Below are positions 46,881 through 59,170 of a DNA stretch of 64,000 bases, piece by piece. Made by a program: the position numbers and the translations under genes. The notes under the pieces were generated by a model. The model did not search any database. It was given only the letters and a program-made list of their open reading frames with translations, and was not told the DNA's origin. The stretch comes from Meconema thalassinum (lineage: Eukaryota; Arthropoda; Insecta; Orthoptera; Tettigoniidae). Where the stretch lies: positions 787,896,979 to 787,960,978 of the forward strand of contig OX336389.2 in the NCBI GenBank assembly GCA_946902985.2, read 5' to 3'. Position 1 is the first letter of the stretch, and every line of letters begins with the position of its first letter.

Positions 46881-49170
46881 ACAAGAGCATTGGACCCCGA
46901 TACCTTCCGTATCATTTTGTACATCCTAGCAGATTGTAAGATTGTCGTCTTGGTTATAATTTTAAGTTGTGTCAAGCCAAGAACACACAAAGTTTTGTAT
47001 TGGAAGAGTGTAAATATTAGTCGAGTGACATCTCTTTGTCAATTCAGTGCACCCCACGAGAAGTGGAATATCTACGTGAAGCTATTATTTGGAATTTGTG
47101 ACATGATTTATCATTGCACTCCGTGTTTTACGAGGTACGGTTTCTACGGGTGTTTAACAGTTATTTGTTAATATATTTGATCCAGCGCAATTCCCAATAG
47201 GACTGTATTTGTGTGAATTATTGCCTGCAGAATGTGTAGTCAGTTGCCTGACGCGACTGTGAAGCTGTGTGCTTTCCTAGCACCAGTTAGAACGGGTTTC
47301 TTTACCCAAGGTACACTACGCTTTCTTTGCGAGACGACTTAATACTATCAGACCGATGCGCACGCATCATGTTTTACCGTTTGGAGAATGTTGCCATTCT
47401 CTAGGTCAAGGCCAGCAGCTTTGTTGTAGGAATCAGATGTTTTTGCTGACGTCATGAGACTACATGTAACTTATTTGTTATCGCTTTTGGGAAGCGAACT
47501 TATTTCTAGTACCATTTGAGAGAGTGTAATTTTGTAGGAAGCCTACGTTGTCAATTATTTAACGGTGATTATGACCCCCTTTCGTGGCTTTTGATGTGTT
47601 ATAGTTGAGTGCACGAAATGCACTGTCGTACAGAATTCACTCTGCGACCATTCTGACCAGGATTAACCTGAAGGCTGTAACAGGAGAGCTGTGCGCCCCT
47701 GAGAGTAATATTTTGCAACCGAGTCTTGCTAACTCGTGTTATTGTGCCGGCTGTTGAGCCGATGTTTTTGCAAGTGATTGATCTTTAGAAAACTTCACTT
47801 AGTTGCAGCCTAGGTGTCCATGGAATCACCAGTAAATCGTCATAAACCAACGACAAACTTAAACAGTGCTCCTAATAATAAGAACTATCTAATTATTATA
47901 AACAAATGCTAAATAACCATGACAGTGATTTTAATCTTGATCCTCAACATTGTGCTCGCTGGATGATTCTATTTGGATGTTTCCCATTTCCAACGGGAAA
48001 TGATTTTCGAGTTTGTACACTATTTTAGAGACGAAGGAGTAGAGTACGAACCATTAGTTCTCAACTGGTGGCGCACGATGCTCAAGCGACCTAAGTCGTG
48101 ATTTTTATCACGCCGTTGCCACCATAATTACATGATTAGATGATCCTTGAATACAAACAGTATTCTAGCGTGTAGGCAGGTTTAATAAGAGACTATGTGA
48201 GTGCTGTGTTCATTTATTTCTTAAAGTGTTTATGTTATATGTTAACCTGTTGTACCCTTAGTGGTTTTTTGTGGCTGGTTATCACATAGCTTTTGATGTA
48301 AATGTTTGCTTATTACGGTAGTCATTCGCCGTAAATTCTTGTTGTAATGATTGGACTTAGCTAGATTCATTAAATATTTAAATGTAAATTTGGGAGTGGT
48401 ACCATCGTAAATCTTTCTTGCTTACTTGTTGTTAACTTAGCTTCTGTTTTCTATAGTAACCCGTTTCATCTGTGTAGGTTATACTTTTCGTACCACTGCC
48501 CTAGCTTTTCTGTTGTTGTTTCCTTGTGTTATAGATCGTTCGCGAGGGTTTTAAACTTCAACCAGTGTAGAATTCTTGACCCTTTATTTTTCTTTTTTTT
48601 ATTAGCTTGCGGGACTAGCCAGAAACAAACCCTCCGAACGAAGCTAGGTGTTTGTTGATCTTTTAATAAATTTTACCCGAGTTTACATAAGTCTGGATGT
48701 TATTATTTTGTAGTTTAAGTGTCTCTGCGGTGAACTTCTTGGGTTATTCTTGACATATGCCATGTCTGCCCAGATTGCCCCGTGATCTTACGTCTCGTGC
48801 GTACTGACCTATAGGAAGTACATCCCATCCTCTTCGGCATATGTGTTCGGACGATGAGTTGTCCGGCAAGTCATTTCGGTTAGTGTCAACCCTAACAGTT
48901 CGTCTGACGGGCTCAGTAAGTAGACATATTTACTGAAAATACGAATGTTGCCTTTCACATATGTGAGATGTCGTGGCATGTTCATACAGAGTCCTCTGCT
49001 CTCGAGTTAAATTGAGAGGCATTTGATTTTCCAGTAGCCCTTGTACATAGTCAGCCGACTCAATAAGTTAAATTAAGAATTATTTAGCATAAACCTGGAG
49101 TTGATATGATTTTGAATAGTACTTTGTAGAATCATAGGAGCATGTGACATTAAAACCAAGGACAAAGGGT
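46881..49170. other. Unassigned DNA right of the array
   Basis: No gene recognised. Open frames are under 95 codons and without motif. There are AATAAA-type words (for example TTTTAATAAATTTT near 48,660), but no linked coding signal. Confidence 0.5.
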
Positions 49171-49171
49171 T

Positions 49172-49227
49172 CGTGTTTCTGAACACGAGTGTTTGACCTC
49201 ACGCCGGGATTTGTTTCAAATCCCGGC
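49172..49227. repeat. Two adjacent perfect hairpins, second overlapping a B-box-like word
   Basis: CGTGTT-TCTG-AACACG (49,172-49,187) is followed 15 bp later by an 11-bp perfect inverted repeat with a 3-nt loop, GCCGGGATTTG/CAAATCCCGGC (49,203-49,227). The right arm reads TTTCAAATCCCGGC, like the T-arm/B box of tRNA-derived SINEs, so this could be a SINE fragment or a structured RNA element. Confidence 0.6.
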
Positions 49228-52200
49228 ATGGTCACTGTGAGAGCCTCAAATACATCTTACACCACAAAGGGAACGGTATCACGCTTTTGAATGGCCTTGA
49301 ACTAAAGCAAGGCATCGTCCCCTTATGGTAGAACTAATCTCACCGCCTCTCGTGATGAACGATGTACCCTATGTCTGTCAAAAGTGTGGGGTTTTTCAAA
49401 TATTGTACACAACGGTCACAAATGTGTTTTGTACGTTTGTCGTCCGACAGTTGACTGGTAAGCAATCTACTAAGGCTTTTAATGAGTCAATAGTGATTCA
49501 CATCTCCTTCAGATAAGAACAAAATACGAATGTGTTAGTGTATCTGCTCTTTCGTGGCATACAAAGGCCGATAATTTCCTGTCCTTCAACGCCATAGACC
49601 ATGAATGAGTAATTAGGGTTATCTTGTCCAAACCTATGGATATTGGTTATATCTATAGGAAAAAACATGAGTTAAATTTAAATTTTATTTCAAAGATTCA
49701 AATGTGGCCTTGTCGTTTCCAGGCCAACATCCATCGCGCTTCACTGGCTGCAAATACGCTCTGATCTAATAGAACAATCATAATCTCGATATTCAATGTT
49801 TACCACTGCTCTCCGGCAGGCAATCGCTGGTGGTAGAGAAATATGACTTGACCCAGCAATTAGAGGGTTAAATTTTCAAATATTAATTCTTAAATAGTGT
49901 ATCTTCACCAGTGCAAACCCGCAGGGTCCTTCTTGAAATTTGTCACATTAACGTAGCAAGGCATTCACACCGTGTATCTCGTACCACTTTTCCAGATTAT
50001 CGGAAACGAGTAGCTCATGCATCTTGGTACTGCACCCGAAATTTGAATGTTTTTAGACAAAAATGATGATGTTTTTCGAGCCCCATGGTAAAATTTAGCG
50101 TGTAATGATTGAAGCTGGAACGAGACGCAAACGAGTTTTGTTAGCGAGCTCAGCTGAGGGGGAAGCGATTTCACGTGATTTGTGACGCCCGAGAGATGAT
50201 AGAAAGGTGAAACCTTGCTTAGCAACGAGTATTTTACCGCGGATTAAAGATAATTATTGTTATAAAATGTATCATTGACTATTAGCTGACAGCCAATGAG
50301 AAGAGTTTTTTTGGAAGAGAATATCACCATTACCTACTCAATATAATTTATTATTCCAGTTAAGCCCCAAGAAAGAGTTTTTATAGTTTGGAATACTGAA
50401 GAAAATTACGAGAGGATATTATCAGTACTTTGAAAGTCGATGGAAGTGAGAAGTACACTGTAATTAGTATTATTCAGGTACGCGCTTTTTATTTAGCGGG
50501 AGCTAAAATGGTCCTGGAAAAAAGTTCGAGTTGGAGAAGGGGAACTCAGAACGAGAGTTCTTGTGCCAAGAGAAGTCGTCGAAGACAGACGTGGTACCGG
50601 GAGTGTTTAATCCCAGGGAAGTAAAGCCGCGTGCGGTGTTATACCACTCGAGAAGACAGCGCCGATTCAGGCATGGTTAATGTACGGCCACGCTCATTGC
50701 AAATATAGTGCAAGTTGAGCCGAGATATAAATGCACGTTTTTGAACTATTCTACAGAGTAATTAATATAAAAGTGAATACAGGTTATACTATTCAGTATA
50801 TACAAACATTTTATGAAGTTTCAACGTAGCAGATTCGAAAATTAAGGCAATTTCTAGACAGTATATCTCGACTGCAAGAAAAGTTCCGCATTTCGATACG
50901 AGAAGCATTTTTGATTGGCAAGTTGGCAGCGAACGATAATTCAGTCCACAAACCAACGTGAGTAACATTGTGTTATATGGGCATTGAAGCCTTTGATTAT
51001 TTGAACAGTATTATGACTGCAAACATGAATACAGAAGAAAAATTATTTGACATTATGAAGGTGTTAGTGATTATGGAATAACATTTTTATCAGAATGGGA
51101 TATGTTAATGCACAGTTGTGATTAGACAACATGGAGCAACGTTAGTTAACTACAGAACTATATACAACATCTAGAATGTCTACAAAGTCAAGTACAGATG
51201 AAACATTATGTACATCTCTATCTAGTACAATAAATGTATAATCATGTACTTGTACTTTCTGACTACGAGCAATTATTAAATTTCATTGGCCAACTACATG
51301 AACATTATTAACTACGATTATGATTCGAACTACAAATTACAAATTTTATTTGTAACACTGGAATTAAATCGACAATATTGCTCGAAAATAATCTGGAAGT
51401 TCGAATGGTGTCGGCGAATGAAGATTCATCATCAGGAAGAGAGAATATGTCAGGGACAAGGCCCGACAAATGCTTGAATCTTGAAATCCATGTACGAGAG
51501 GGAAGCAGTTCGATGTCCGGCGGAGATGGGTGTTTTCCGGAGAGGAAATCCTTCCTTATCCGCTGTCGCTGTTCTTTCGCTGGTGTGGACGGATTTTGTT
51601 TCAACATTGTATTCTTGGGAAGATGAAGCATCTAGGTATTTTCCTAATACCTGATATGAGCTTCAGGAGTCTTCAGACAATGTAGAAGTGACCAGCATTA
51701 TTATGTAGTTAGAGTATTGTGATGGCATTTGACAATCATTTTCCTCCATATTTTCATTAGGTATTTTCATTTTGATATTGAATAAGTTTATTCTACAAGA
51801 TCATGTAGGATGATTTGTCATCCATATATGAAAGTTCAACGATTCAGTTCCTGAACTGAAGATTATTTGTTTGGGAATTTATTTTCCACATTTGAAATTT
51901 TTATGATATTGGTATTCATCGTTTTTCGATTTTGGAATTTGGATTTCAGACAGTTTTGTCTTGGATGTCTATTAAATTCATTTTGAGTAAAATGAATTGG
52001 GCATCTTATTGTAAGAAGAAAATATTAGTACAGAGGAAGCAAGCTATGTGTGATATATTCTGAAATGACCCTATTATTATGAACATTCGACGATCTGGCA
52101 AGTAATATTCGTCACGATTAAGATATAAAGTCATGTACTCATGGACATTCTTAGTATAGAATGGAGATACATTCAGGAGTTGACATACCCATTTATTTGA

Positions 52201-52459
52201 AGGAAAGCACTGCACGTTCACTAAATGAAGCATTATTTGAGTTATATCGTCTTAGAAGATAAATTTATCCAACAGCAGGGAATTCAGTTATAGTCCTTTC
52301 CAGTCGTGATTGATTTTTATGGGACACTTAAATAACACTTGTCGTTATTTAAACACATGTAATGCTACGTTATATTGTGAACGTAATAGTGCAACCGTGT
52401 AACTTTGAAGTTAAGATCAGTATGGTGAAACACATGTATGTATTTTATTACATGTATAG
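49228..52459. other. Unassigned A+T-rich DNA
   Basis: No gene or repeat recognised. The overlapping frames on both strands at 51,308-51,631 have no motif. The sequence just before 52,460 is the flank of the Gypsy-type element. Confidence 0.5.
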
Positions 52460-54481
52460 TGTACCCTTGAATAAAGCAGTGTTTTAACAAGATTGTGTCG
52501 TCGGGGTCGCGTTCAGTCCTGTATACTTCATAAGAAAAGCTCAATACAAAACAACTTGCTTTATATGACTCAAGGATCATAAGAAAAACTATAACTAGGA
52601 AATGAGTGAAAACAGGTAAAATAAACATCATTTAATAAATGAATAAGCAAAGATAATAACAATAACAAAGAAAATTCCACCCACACAAAACATGATTTTA
52701 ATAAAAAAATATATGAGTGGTCTGACTAACCCACTCCACTCAGTAAACACGTGGATTGAAAGTCCACTGAACTGGTTAGAAATGTATGCGCGTGTGTACT
52801 GATAATTAGAAAAGAAGCGAGTACTTGATGGATATTCGTTCACAACTGGTAACAGCCAAGATGCTCACGAATTCCCATTAAGCAAACCATCATTACGGTC
52901 ATGGGGCATGCACATTAATACACACTATACATTAATACTAAATACTGACACACGCAAAGCTAAGAACAATCTAAAATTACGTGAATCTCCCCAAGAGATT
53001 CCACACCTGTGCTAGGGCACAACAAACAATTGAGCGCGCCTGAACGGCCAAAGCATAGATGACAAACATGAGAACAGCGTGACGCGTGACAAGATGGCCA
53101 CATGGGGTCTTTGAACATAAATGTAAACACAAGAATCAAGCAACAACAACAACATATGCCTCGACGGCTGAAAATTACATAAAAGGAAAAGCAAGAAAAG
53201 TTAACGCTACGGAAATAACATTGCGGCGTGGACATCGCCCATTTAATCATCAAATACATTTACAATTGATCAGGCCTTCTCTGCATCCAAAACAAACTTT
53301 ACTGAGAGGTACAGGAAACCTAGCCGGCCTCGCTAATGACCACAGGTCGTTCTTATTTGATCGCAGGCGCGCTTGTTGTATGCTCCCCACTCACTCCCCA
53401 AGCCCGTGTCTAAGTATAACCGGAGACCTGCTAGTCCCGTTATCTACACACCTGGAATCGCGTACATAACAATATCTCGCCAATTCTCTTGGAATTGCAA
53501 GAACACAATAATAACCACACATCTGCCTCGCAAGTTTGGGATATGGGCTCTGGAGTGCGTCAAGTCGGAACAGTATGCTACTGTTTCCCGCAAGCAACTG
53601 CCAGTAATTCACACAATGGACACTACAAAGCTTGGACTGACAGACACAACAATATACCACTCGGGTCGGCACTGCACCAGACATCCCTAAGATCGTGTCC
53701 AGAGACACTCCAAGAATTTAAATCAAAGATGAACACTCGAGTGAGCTTACGGCTACTCGCATTTAGAATTGCGACATGGCAATATTAAACAATTAACCTG
53801 ATCAACCATAAAATCTACACTCAGTTATAATTTACCTACCAATAATAAGTGTATGCTAAATTAACTTGGTTCCACATCTGCCATGATGCTCATTTCCGAA
53901 TTGCGCTACTTAACCACATTAACGGAACATACATGCACACGGTTGTACATGTAGCCACGTATATTTGAACACTAATAAAATCACACTAGTATTTCCAATG
54001 CAAAAACGTTACGCTGCCCCATGCAATTAACTGTGTGCCAGTAACAAGAAAAGACGATTCTATAATTACACACACAAAAACAAGATATTTAAAAAAATTG
54101 TCTCATTAAACCATAACTGATTTGTTTAAATAAAATGAATTAGTTTGTACTCATTCCTTTCTGCAATCAGCATCAGAGAACATCGCTGGCAATTCCCCCA
54201 TCTGATGGGCTTTATCTCATGTCACCCATATCGTGACTGAAGAGACGCTGGTTCCAATCTCCATCCCGATCCTGTGATGCCATCTCGGTGCTGAATAAAA
54301 ATGTTTATTAATTTCCACACACTAAATATTCCAAACTGATTTTGCCGTTACAGGTACTAATTTCCCCAAACAGTCCTGTGGCAAAATATACGAAGACACT
54401 TTCCCTAACTGTAGTTTGATGAACTACCTAAATCACTGAAGTTAATAATAACTCATATTAAGGAGTTTTCTTCAAAATAAG

Positions 54482-54625
54482 ACAAGTGTCCTCAGACACA
54501 CAAAGTAAAAGTATACAAGTGTCCTCAGACACACAGAATAAAAGTCATAGTGACAAGTGTCTACAGACACGCAAATTAATAGTGTTAGTGACCAGTGTCC
54601 TCAGACACGCAGAATAAAAGTATAT
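54482..54625. repeat. Array of four short palindromic repeats
   Basis: Four units of about 33-39 bp begin near 54,482, 54,515, 54,552 and 54,591. Each has AGTGTC-4 nt-GACAC followed by an A-rich spacer with TAAAAGT or a variant. The GTGTC/GACAC arms can form a 5-bp hairpin in each unit and are preserved in all four. Confidence 0.85.
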
Positions 54626-54647
54626 CGTTCATCGCCACTCGGGCCAC

Positions 54648-54661
54648 TATATATATATATG
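54648..54661. repeat. (TA)n run, possible TATA region
   Basis: Alternating TA of about 13 bp, close to the hairpin array within the putative LTR. On the minus strand it lies upstream of the hairpins and might serve as a TATA box. Confidence 0.45.
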
Positions 54662-55580
54662 ATTTTGGCTAGAGGTCACATGGAAGGGGAAATCTGAAAT
54701 TAATTTCGAAGATAATGATCGTACTGACATTCAACTGGTATCATTCAGTTCGTAGAAAAACGCAGGTCAAGATTAGGCCAAAGCTTTTAGAAATCTATCG
54801 TGGGGTTTATCAATAATTAATTCCCGCTCGAATTAATATGTCAGAGCTGTGATGCCACTTGCGCGCGGAAAAATGTCTTATTGGTCCATCTTCTTGTTAA
54901 CATTGCATGCGTTTCTGTTTAACGCCTCCCTGTGGGAGTGGTTAACCGTTCGGTGCACCTCTCAAATTAAAGCATCATTTCTCTCTTGGCGCGAACAGAC
55001 AATGGAAATACTGTTCACATGAGTCAACCACCACGTTCCTTTTTTTCTAGCTTGCACCTGCCTTCGTTTTGTCATCATGGGCTGGTCATCCTGCCATAAA
55101 TACCTTAAGAGCTCAACTCATTGTCTTCTAGCTCGCTGTGTCCGTTCTTACTCTCGCCAACAAATCCCAAATTTTCACAATCTCTGTCTGGCTTTTACAT
55201 GTTGCTGGCAGTAATTTCATGGAATGAAGAACAAAACTTACATTTTTATACGGATAGCGTATAAAGGATTCACAACTCTCCTAGTTGAAAAAAAAAACGA
55301 ACTTATAATAAAGTCGATTTTTACATCACAAACTCATCTTGTGCCATTGTAGGGAGCCGCCTTCCAAAGTGACCAGTCTAGCCGCCCCTGATTCTGAAAT
55401 GTCAGCCTCACACTCTTGTTTACATGTTGCTCATTCATTCCTACCTTTCAACCTGCTACTTGCCGGGCTGAGCGCCTGAGGCATCTCCCTCGCTTGAATA
55501 CTATCTTAACCTCACGCTCGCCATGAGTCATCACTGCCAGAGTGCTCGTTAATTTTTGTAAACAAAATAGGCAGCTCTCA

Positions 55581-55595
55581 ACTTCCTCCTTCACC
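55581..55595 (-). other. Polypurine tract of the Gypsy element
   Basis: On the minus strand it reads GGTGAAGGAGGAAGT directly before the TG of the putative 3' LTR. A purine block at this place primes plus-strand synthesis in LTR retrotransposons. Confidence 0.6.
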
Positions 55596-55649
55596 TGACG
55601 TACTCATCTCACCCCCGTGTACTTCTATGTCATTAAGATGTAGAGATAA

Positions 55650-56258
55650 TTAATTTGCAGCATTATTACTGCGTTTCCAGGGTTCGCTGGTGTGATAAAT
55701 CTTTAAATTGGCACTATTGTAAACAGACATGTTTCCTGTGCTTAATTTCTTTACTCTGTAAGCATTATTCCCGAGGTTCTTCACTATACTGAAGGGTCCA
55801 AAAAATTTGGCACAACACTTGTTGAAGATCTCCTTTTCTGGATCTGATGTCGCTGGTCGACGTACCAAAACAAGCTCGTTTATTTCATGTTCCCGATGAA
55901 ATCTCTTGTTCCTTACACGACGTATCCTACGGTCTACTTGGTTCCTCATGCGAACTATGGTGTTTTCTATCCTCAAGTCATGTTCTATCATGGGATCTTG
56001 TGGGCAGTTAATGATGGTGCTCCACGATCTCTCTGGGTACTTATTCATATGCAAGACCATGGGAATTTGGCCTGTCGGTTCATGCCTTGTCGAATTCATA
56101 CATATCTCCACATCTTTAATTCTGTCCACCCACTTATGGTGGTCGTTCGGAATGAAGATTCTTAGGTATTTGGTTACGCATTTTATTGCACGTTCAGAGG
56201 GATTAGCTTGTGCATGCCTAATACTTGATAATATGTGTTTCACACCCATGCCCTCCAT
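55650..56258 (-). pseudogene. Gypsy integrase, C-terminal half
   Basis: A 202-codon open fragment. It covers the part of the integrase core around the catalytic Glu region (QANPSERAIKCVTKYLR; the usual Asn-Pro-x-Glu-Arg wording is clear), then a linker rich in Arg, and a C-terminal segment with LVLVRRPATSD and FGPFSIVKNLGNNAYRV, the normal Gypsy C-terminal beta-barrel pattern. Integrase inserts the DNA copy into the genome. The upstream core with the two Asp residues is in other frames (56,259-56,428), so the gene is broken. Confidence 0.85.
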
Positions 56259-56428
56259 CTCTCTCTTGAATTCGGCGCTCGTAAAATAGCTGCCATGGTC
56301 TGATAGAATAAATTCTGGTTTTCCAAGGATTGGAATAACTCTATTGCGAATACGGCTTAGTAATTGTTTAGATGTTGTTTACTGGATAGGGCACAACACT
56401 TCAAAATTCGAAAATACATCCAGACGAA
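56259..56428 (-). pseudogene. Gypsy integrase core, frame-broken link
   Basis: This lies between the two open integrase fragments. The minus strand reads pieces such as FILSDHGSYF, which resemble the second catalytic Asp motif, but stops and frame changes prevent one open frame. Confidence 0.6.
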
Positions 56429-56722
56429 CTAATAAATAGCGGCATCCTCGCCTTCCTTTGGAATTGGACCAAAGCAATTCAGTGCCACAAGTTCGCATGG
56501 TTTCTGAGGTAGCAGTGGTTTGGGGTACTGCCTCATCAAATAATTATTTGGCTTTGTCCTCTGACAAGGATCACAAGTCTTAATTACGTCGCAAATAGTC
56601 GTCCTCATGCGTGGCCATGTAAATGTCCCTCCAATGGTTGCCTCTGTCTTGTCGATCCCCACGTGACCAAAACTTTCTTGAACATGCCAAGTTATTCCTC
56701 GCTGTAAAGTTGCAGGTTCCAT
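56429..56722 (-). pseudogene. Gypsy integrase, zinc-binding N-terminal part
   Basis: 97 open codons. The H2C2 site is visible: two His (HVQESFGHVG) and, about 30 residues on, CDPCQRTK. The segment ends near where the first catalytic Asp is expected; the wording there is LNCFGPIP, so that Asp seems to be replaced by Asn. Confidence 0.85.
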
Positions 56723-56842
56723 GATGCGTAATTATGTATGGTCTTCGTCCACGAATTGATGCAGTAAATTGTTGAAATAATTATATCTTCCCGCTTTGGC
56801 TCTAACTTCTCGAAATGCAGGTGTTCCTGTAGGTAACTGTCT

Positions 56843-57268
56843 TTAAAAATACTGGATCATTTGATACATCCAAGGCTCGGCTTCCTGTTCGCGTTGGATC
56901 TCACGTAACTCTTCCAAGAATTCGCGGTCTCTCGGTGTAAACTCGATGTGTTGTACGATCGCTGTGTCTTCTGTATCAGGCTCTGGGTTCCTGCTGAGTG
57001 CATCCGGAATCACTTTCATCCTTCCCGGGCAATGTTCAATTTCGATGTTATATTGCTGAATATGAATGGACCAACGTGTCACACGTTCGCTAGCCATAGA
57101 TGTTTTAAACAAGAATGTCAATGCCTTATTGTCTGTTCTGATAACGATGGGGTACCCATACACAATCTTCTTCCATCGTTGCAAAGCATGGAGTATCGCC
57201 AATAGTTCAAGTTCTGTCACTGTATAATTGCGCTCGTGCTTACGTAGTCTGCGGCTTACAAATGCCAA
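56843..57268 (-). pseudogene. Gypsy RNase H
   Basis: 141 open codons with the usual Gypsy RNase H wording: AFVSRRLRKHERNYTVTELE, IRTDNKALTFLF and DALSRNPE. These carry the Glu and Asp residues used for metal binding. The frame differs from the upstream RT thumb piece, with a shift close to 57,260. RNase H degrades the RNA strand after copying. Confidence 0.88.
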
Positions 57269-57618
57269 ATATGAGCGACGTTGCGGGTTAGCTGGATCTT
57301 CTTGGTAAACATAGCTCCTACACCAATCTGTGAAGCAACCGCTTGGATTAAGAATTTACGGCCAAAGTCTGGGTATCCTAGTTTAATGCAGTTTTCCAGC
57401 AGTAGTTTGGTTGCTTGGAATGACTTTTCACATTCGGCATTCCAAAACCATTTATTGTTCTTTCTCAGCATCTCCTGCATGGATGCTACGGTTTCTGTAT
57501 AACCAGGACAGTTCTCCTTAAAGAATCCCGTGACGGCTAAGAAAGCTCGGATGTGTTTCACTCTCGTAGGTGTAGGGAAATTCTTTATTGTCTTGATCTT
57601 AGCAGGATTTGGTCTCAC
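57256..57618 (-). pseudogene. Gypsy RT thumb/connection
   Basis: 120 open codons. It begins RPNPAKIKTIKNFPTPT, the standard sequence after the RT palm, followed by FLAVTGFF and the connection with WFWNAECEKSFQATK. A break near 57,620-57,700 separates it from the palm. Confidence 0.87.
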
Positions 57619-57680
57619 TCCCTCCTGGTCAATAATGTGGCCTAAATCTAGTATCTCGCTCTTGAAGAAATGCGATTTCT

Positions 57681-58477
57681 TCAGGTTGACTTTAAAATTG
57701 GTAGTTTGAGGTTATCTAATAGCTTATCCAAATTTTTCATGTGTGTCTCGATATTATCTGATGCCAGCAGATTATCGTCAATGTAGCCTACCGTCATCTC
57801 CTTCACTTCCTCGGTTAGATTTCGATCCAGGGCTCGAATTAATGCGCATCCAGCAGTTCTCACACCGAACAGCATGCGGACGAAGCAATATGTCTGATTA
57901 TCGAATAAGAAGCCGGTAAGAAGCTGTGACTTCTCATCCAATTCGATATGGTGAAAGCTCGAAGTCAAGTCCACTGAACTGTAAATGCTTTTGTTCTTAA
58001 AACCTTTCAATACGTCTCTGATGAGTGGCGCTGTGTCATACTCAGGAAATATAAGGCGCTGGTTGAGATTTCTGGCATCCAAACATAGTCTGATGGATCC
58101 ATTGTGTTTTGTAACTGCCAAAATCTCATTTAAGTAAGGTGTAGGCGTCTTCTTTATTACTCCAGCTCGTAACATGTCATCTATAATTACATTCATCTGG
58201 CCGCGATGCTTTTCAGGTATTGGGTATAATTTACTCCCAAAAGGTGACCAATCCTCGACTTGCATGGAATATTGAACATATAGAATTTTCCTGGGACTGT
58301 ACCAAATACTGCTTTATGCCTTCTTAAGATCTCCTTTAGTTGATTTCTGTGTTCACCCCCAAGTTGAGTATCATTAAGCCGCTCCTGCAATAGTTCCTCA
58401 AATAGTGTATCGCTGTCATCTCCTTCCGTCATTAAGGACCATATTTCCTGAGATTCACTCTCCTCGTTGAGTACCAC
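57681..58477 (-). pseudogene. Gypsy reverse transcriptase palm with upstream linker
   Basis: The main open piece (57,681-58,265, 194 codons) carries RT motifs in order: SIRLCLDARNLNQ, SSVDLTSSFHHIELD with the first catalytic Asp, FVRMLFGVRTAG, and GYIDDNLLAS with the YIDD box. The overlapping piece 58,193-58,477 (94 codons) holds the usual pre-RT linker (LKEILRRHKAVFGTVPGK), and a frameshift joins them near 58,260. The C-terminal end runs into unrelated residues by a frameshift near 57,700. Confidence 0.9.
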
Positions 58478-58552
58478 AACAGCTATATCTATGATGTCAT
58501 CTTCAGTCTTTCGTACCTCTTCGTCCGTCTCTTCCTTTATCGCTTCCAGTGC

Positions 58553-58940
58553 CTATGAACTCACGTCTTTTCCTGTAGTGATTTCATCCATATGTAAACC
58601 CACGTTCTTCAGTTTATCAAACTCCTTGAAACTGACAGTATTCGTGTGCAAATCTAACACAGGTTGGTATTCACAAATTAAATTTGCACCAAGAATAATA
58701 TTGAAATTCATCTTTGCCATTATAATAAATGTCTGCCCAAAAGTGTGCTCTAATATATCCAACTCTAAGTATGCTTGACGTTTACATGTGACGGTGCGTT
58801 CGTGAATAACACCCCTCATGTTGAGTTGTGGTACGGGAATCACAGGAATATTTTGACTCCGTCCTAACTCTCGAACCAAAGCCTCCGATGCAAGACTAAT
58901 TTGTGAACCAGTATCTAACAAGTATCTGAATTTTATACCA
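58553..58940 (-). pseudogene. Gypsy retropepsin-type protease
   Basis: The fragment starts just before LLDTGSQISLASE, the active-site DTGS of a retroviral-type aspartic protease, and continues through IIMAKMNFNIILGANLI, the usual hydrophobic-Gly motif near the end of the fold. The protease cuts the Gag-Pol precursor. The open part has 122 codons; it is separated from gag by in-frame stops and from RT by a break near 58,480-58,550. Confidence 0.87.
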
Positions 58941-59170
58941 CCAATCCTGGCTTAAATAAATGGTAATTGTTTGATATCGTCGTTCCGTGGTTTTACTGTC
59001 TCCTCCAGGTAATCTTCTGGCAAGGCTATCTACTCCTGGATGTGTGCCACGACCCATACTTCTTCAAACTCCGGCTGTTTTGCTCTCAGGCTGTCTCCTT
59101 GCTCATTTATTGAACTCTTTTTTACATCCTCCACGACCCCATCATCCTGTTGTCGTGTACGCTCCTGACG

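Larger units (their letters stand above)
52460..55580 (-). repeat. Putative 3' LTR of the Gypsy element (~3.1 kb)
   Basis: The left edge (TGTACCCTTGAATAAAGC) is well supported: the same ~170 bp recurs at 63,832-64,000 in the same orientation, each starting TG. The right edge is inferred: GGCAGCTCTCA ends in CA at 55,580 and is followed by a pyrimidine block whose complement is a good polypurine tract. A length of 3,121 bp is unusual but possible, and insertions inside it cannot be excluded. It contains a TA run (54,648-54,661) and an array of small hairpins (54,482-54,625). The open frames at 53,086-53,790 overlap on both strands and have no motif. Confidence 0.55.

Noticed and set aside
53086..53790. 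Overlapping frames on both strands of about 100-127 codons
   Set aside because: No motif, overlapping in several frames, within the putative LTR.
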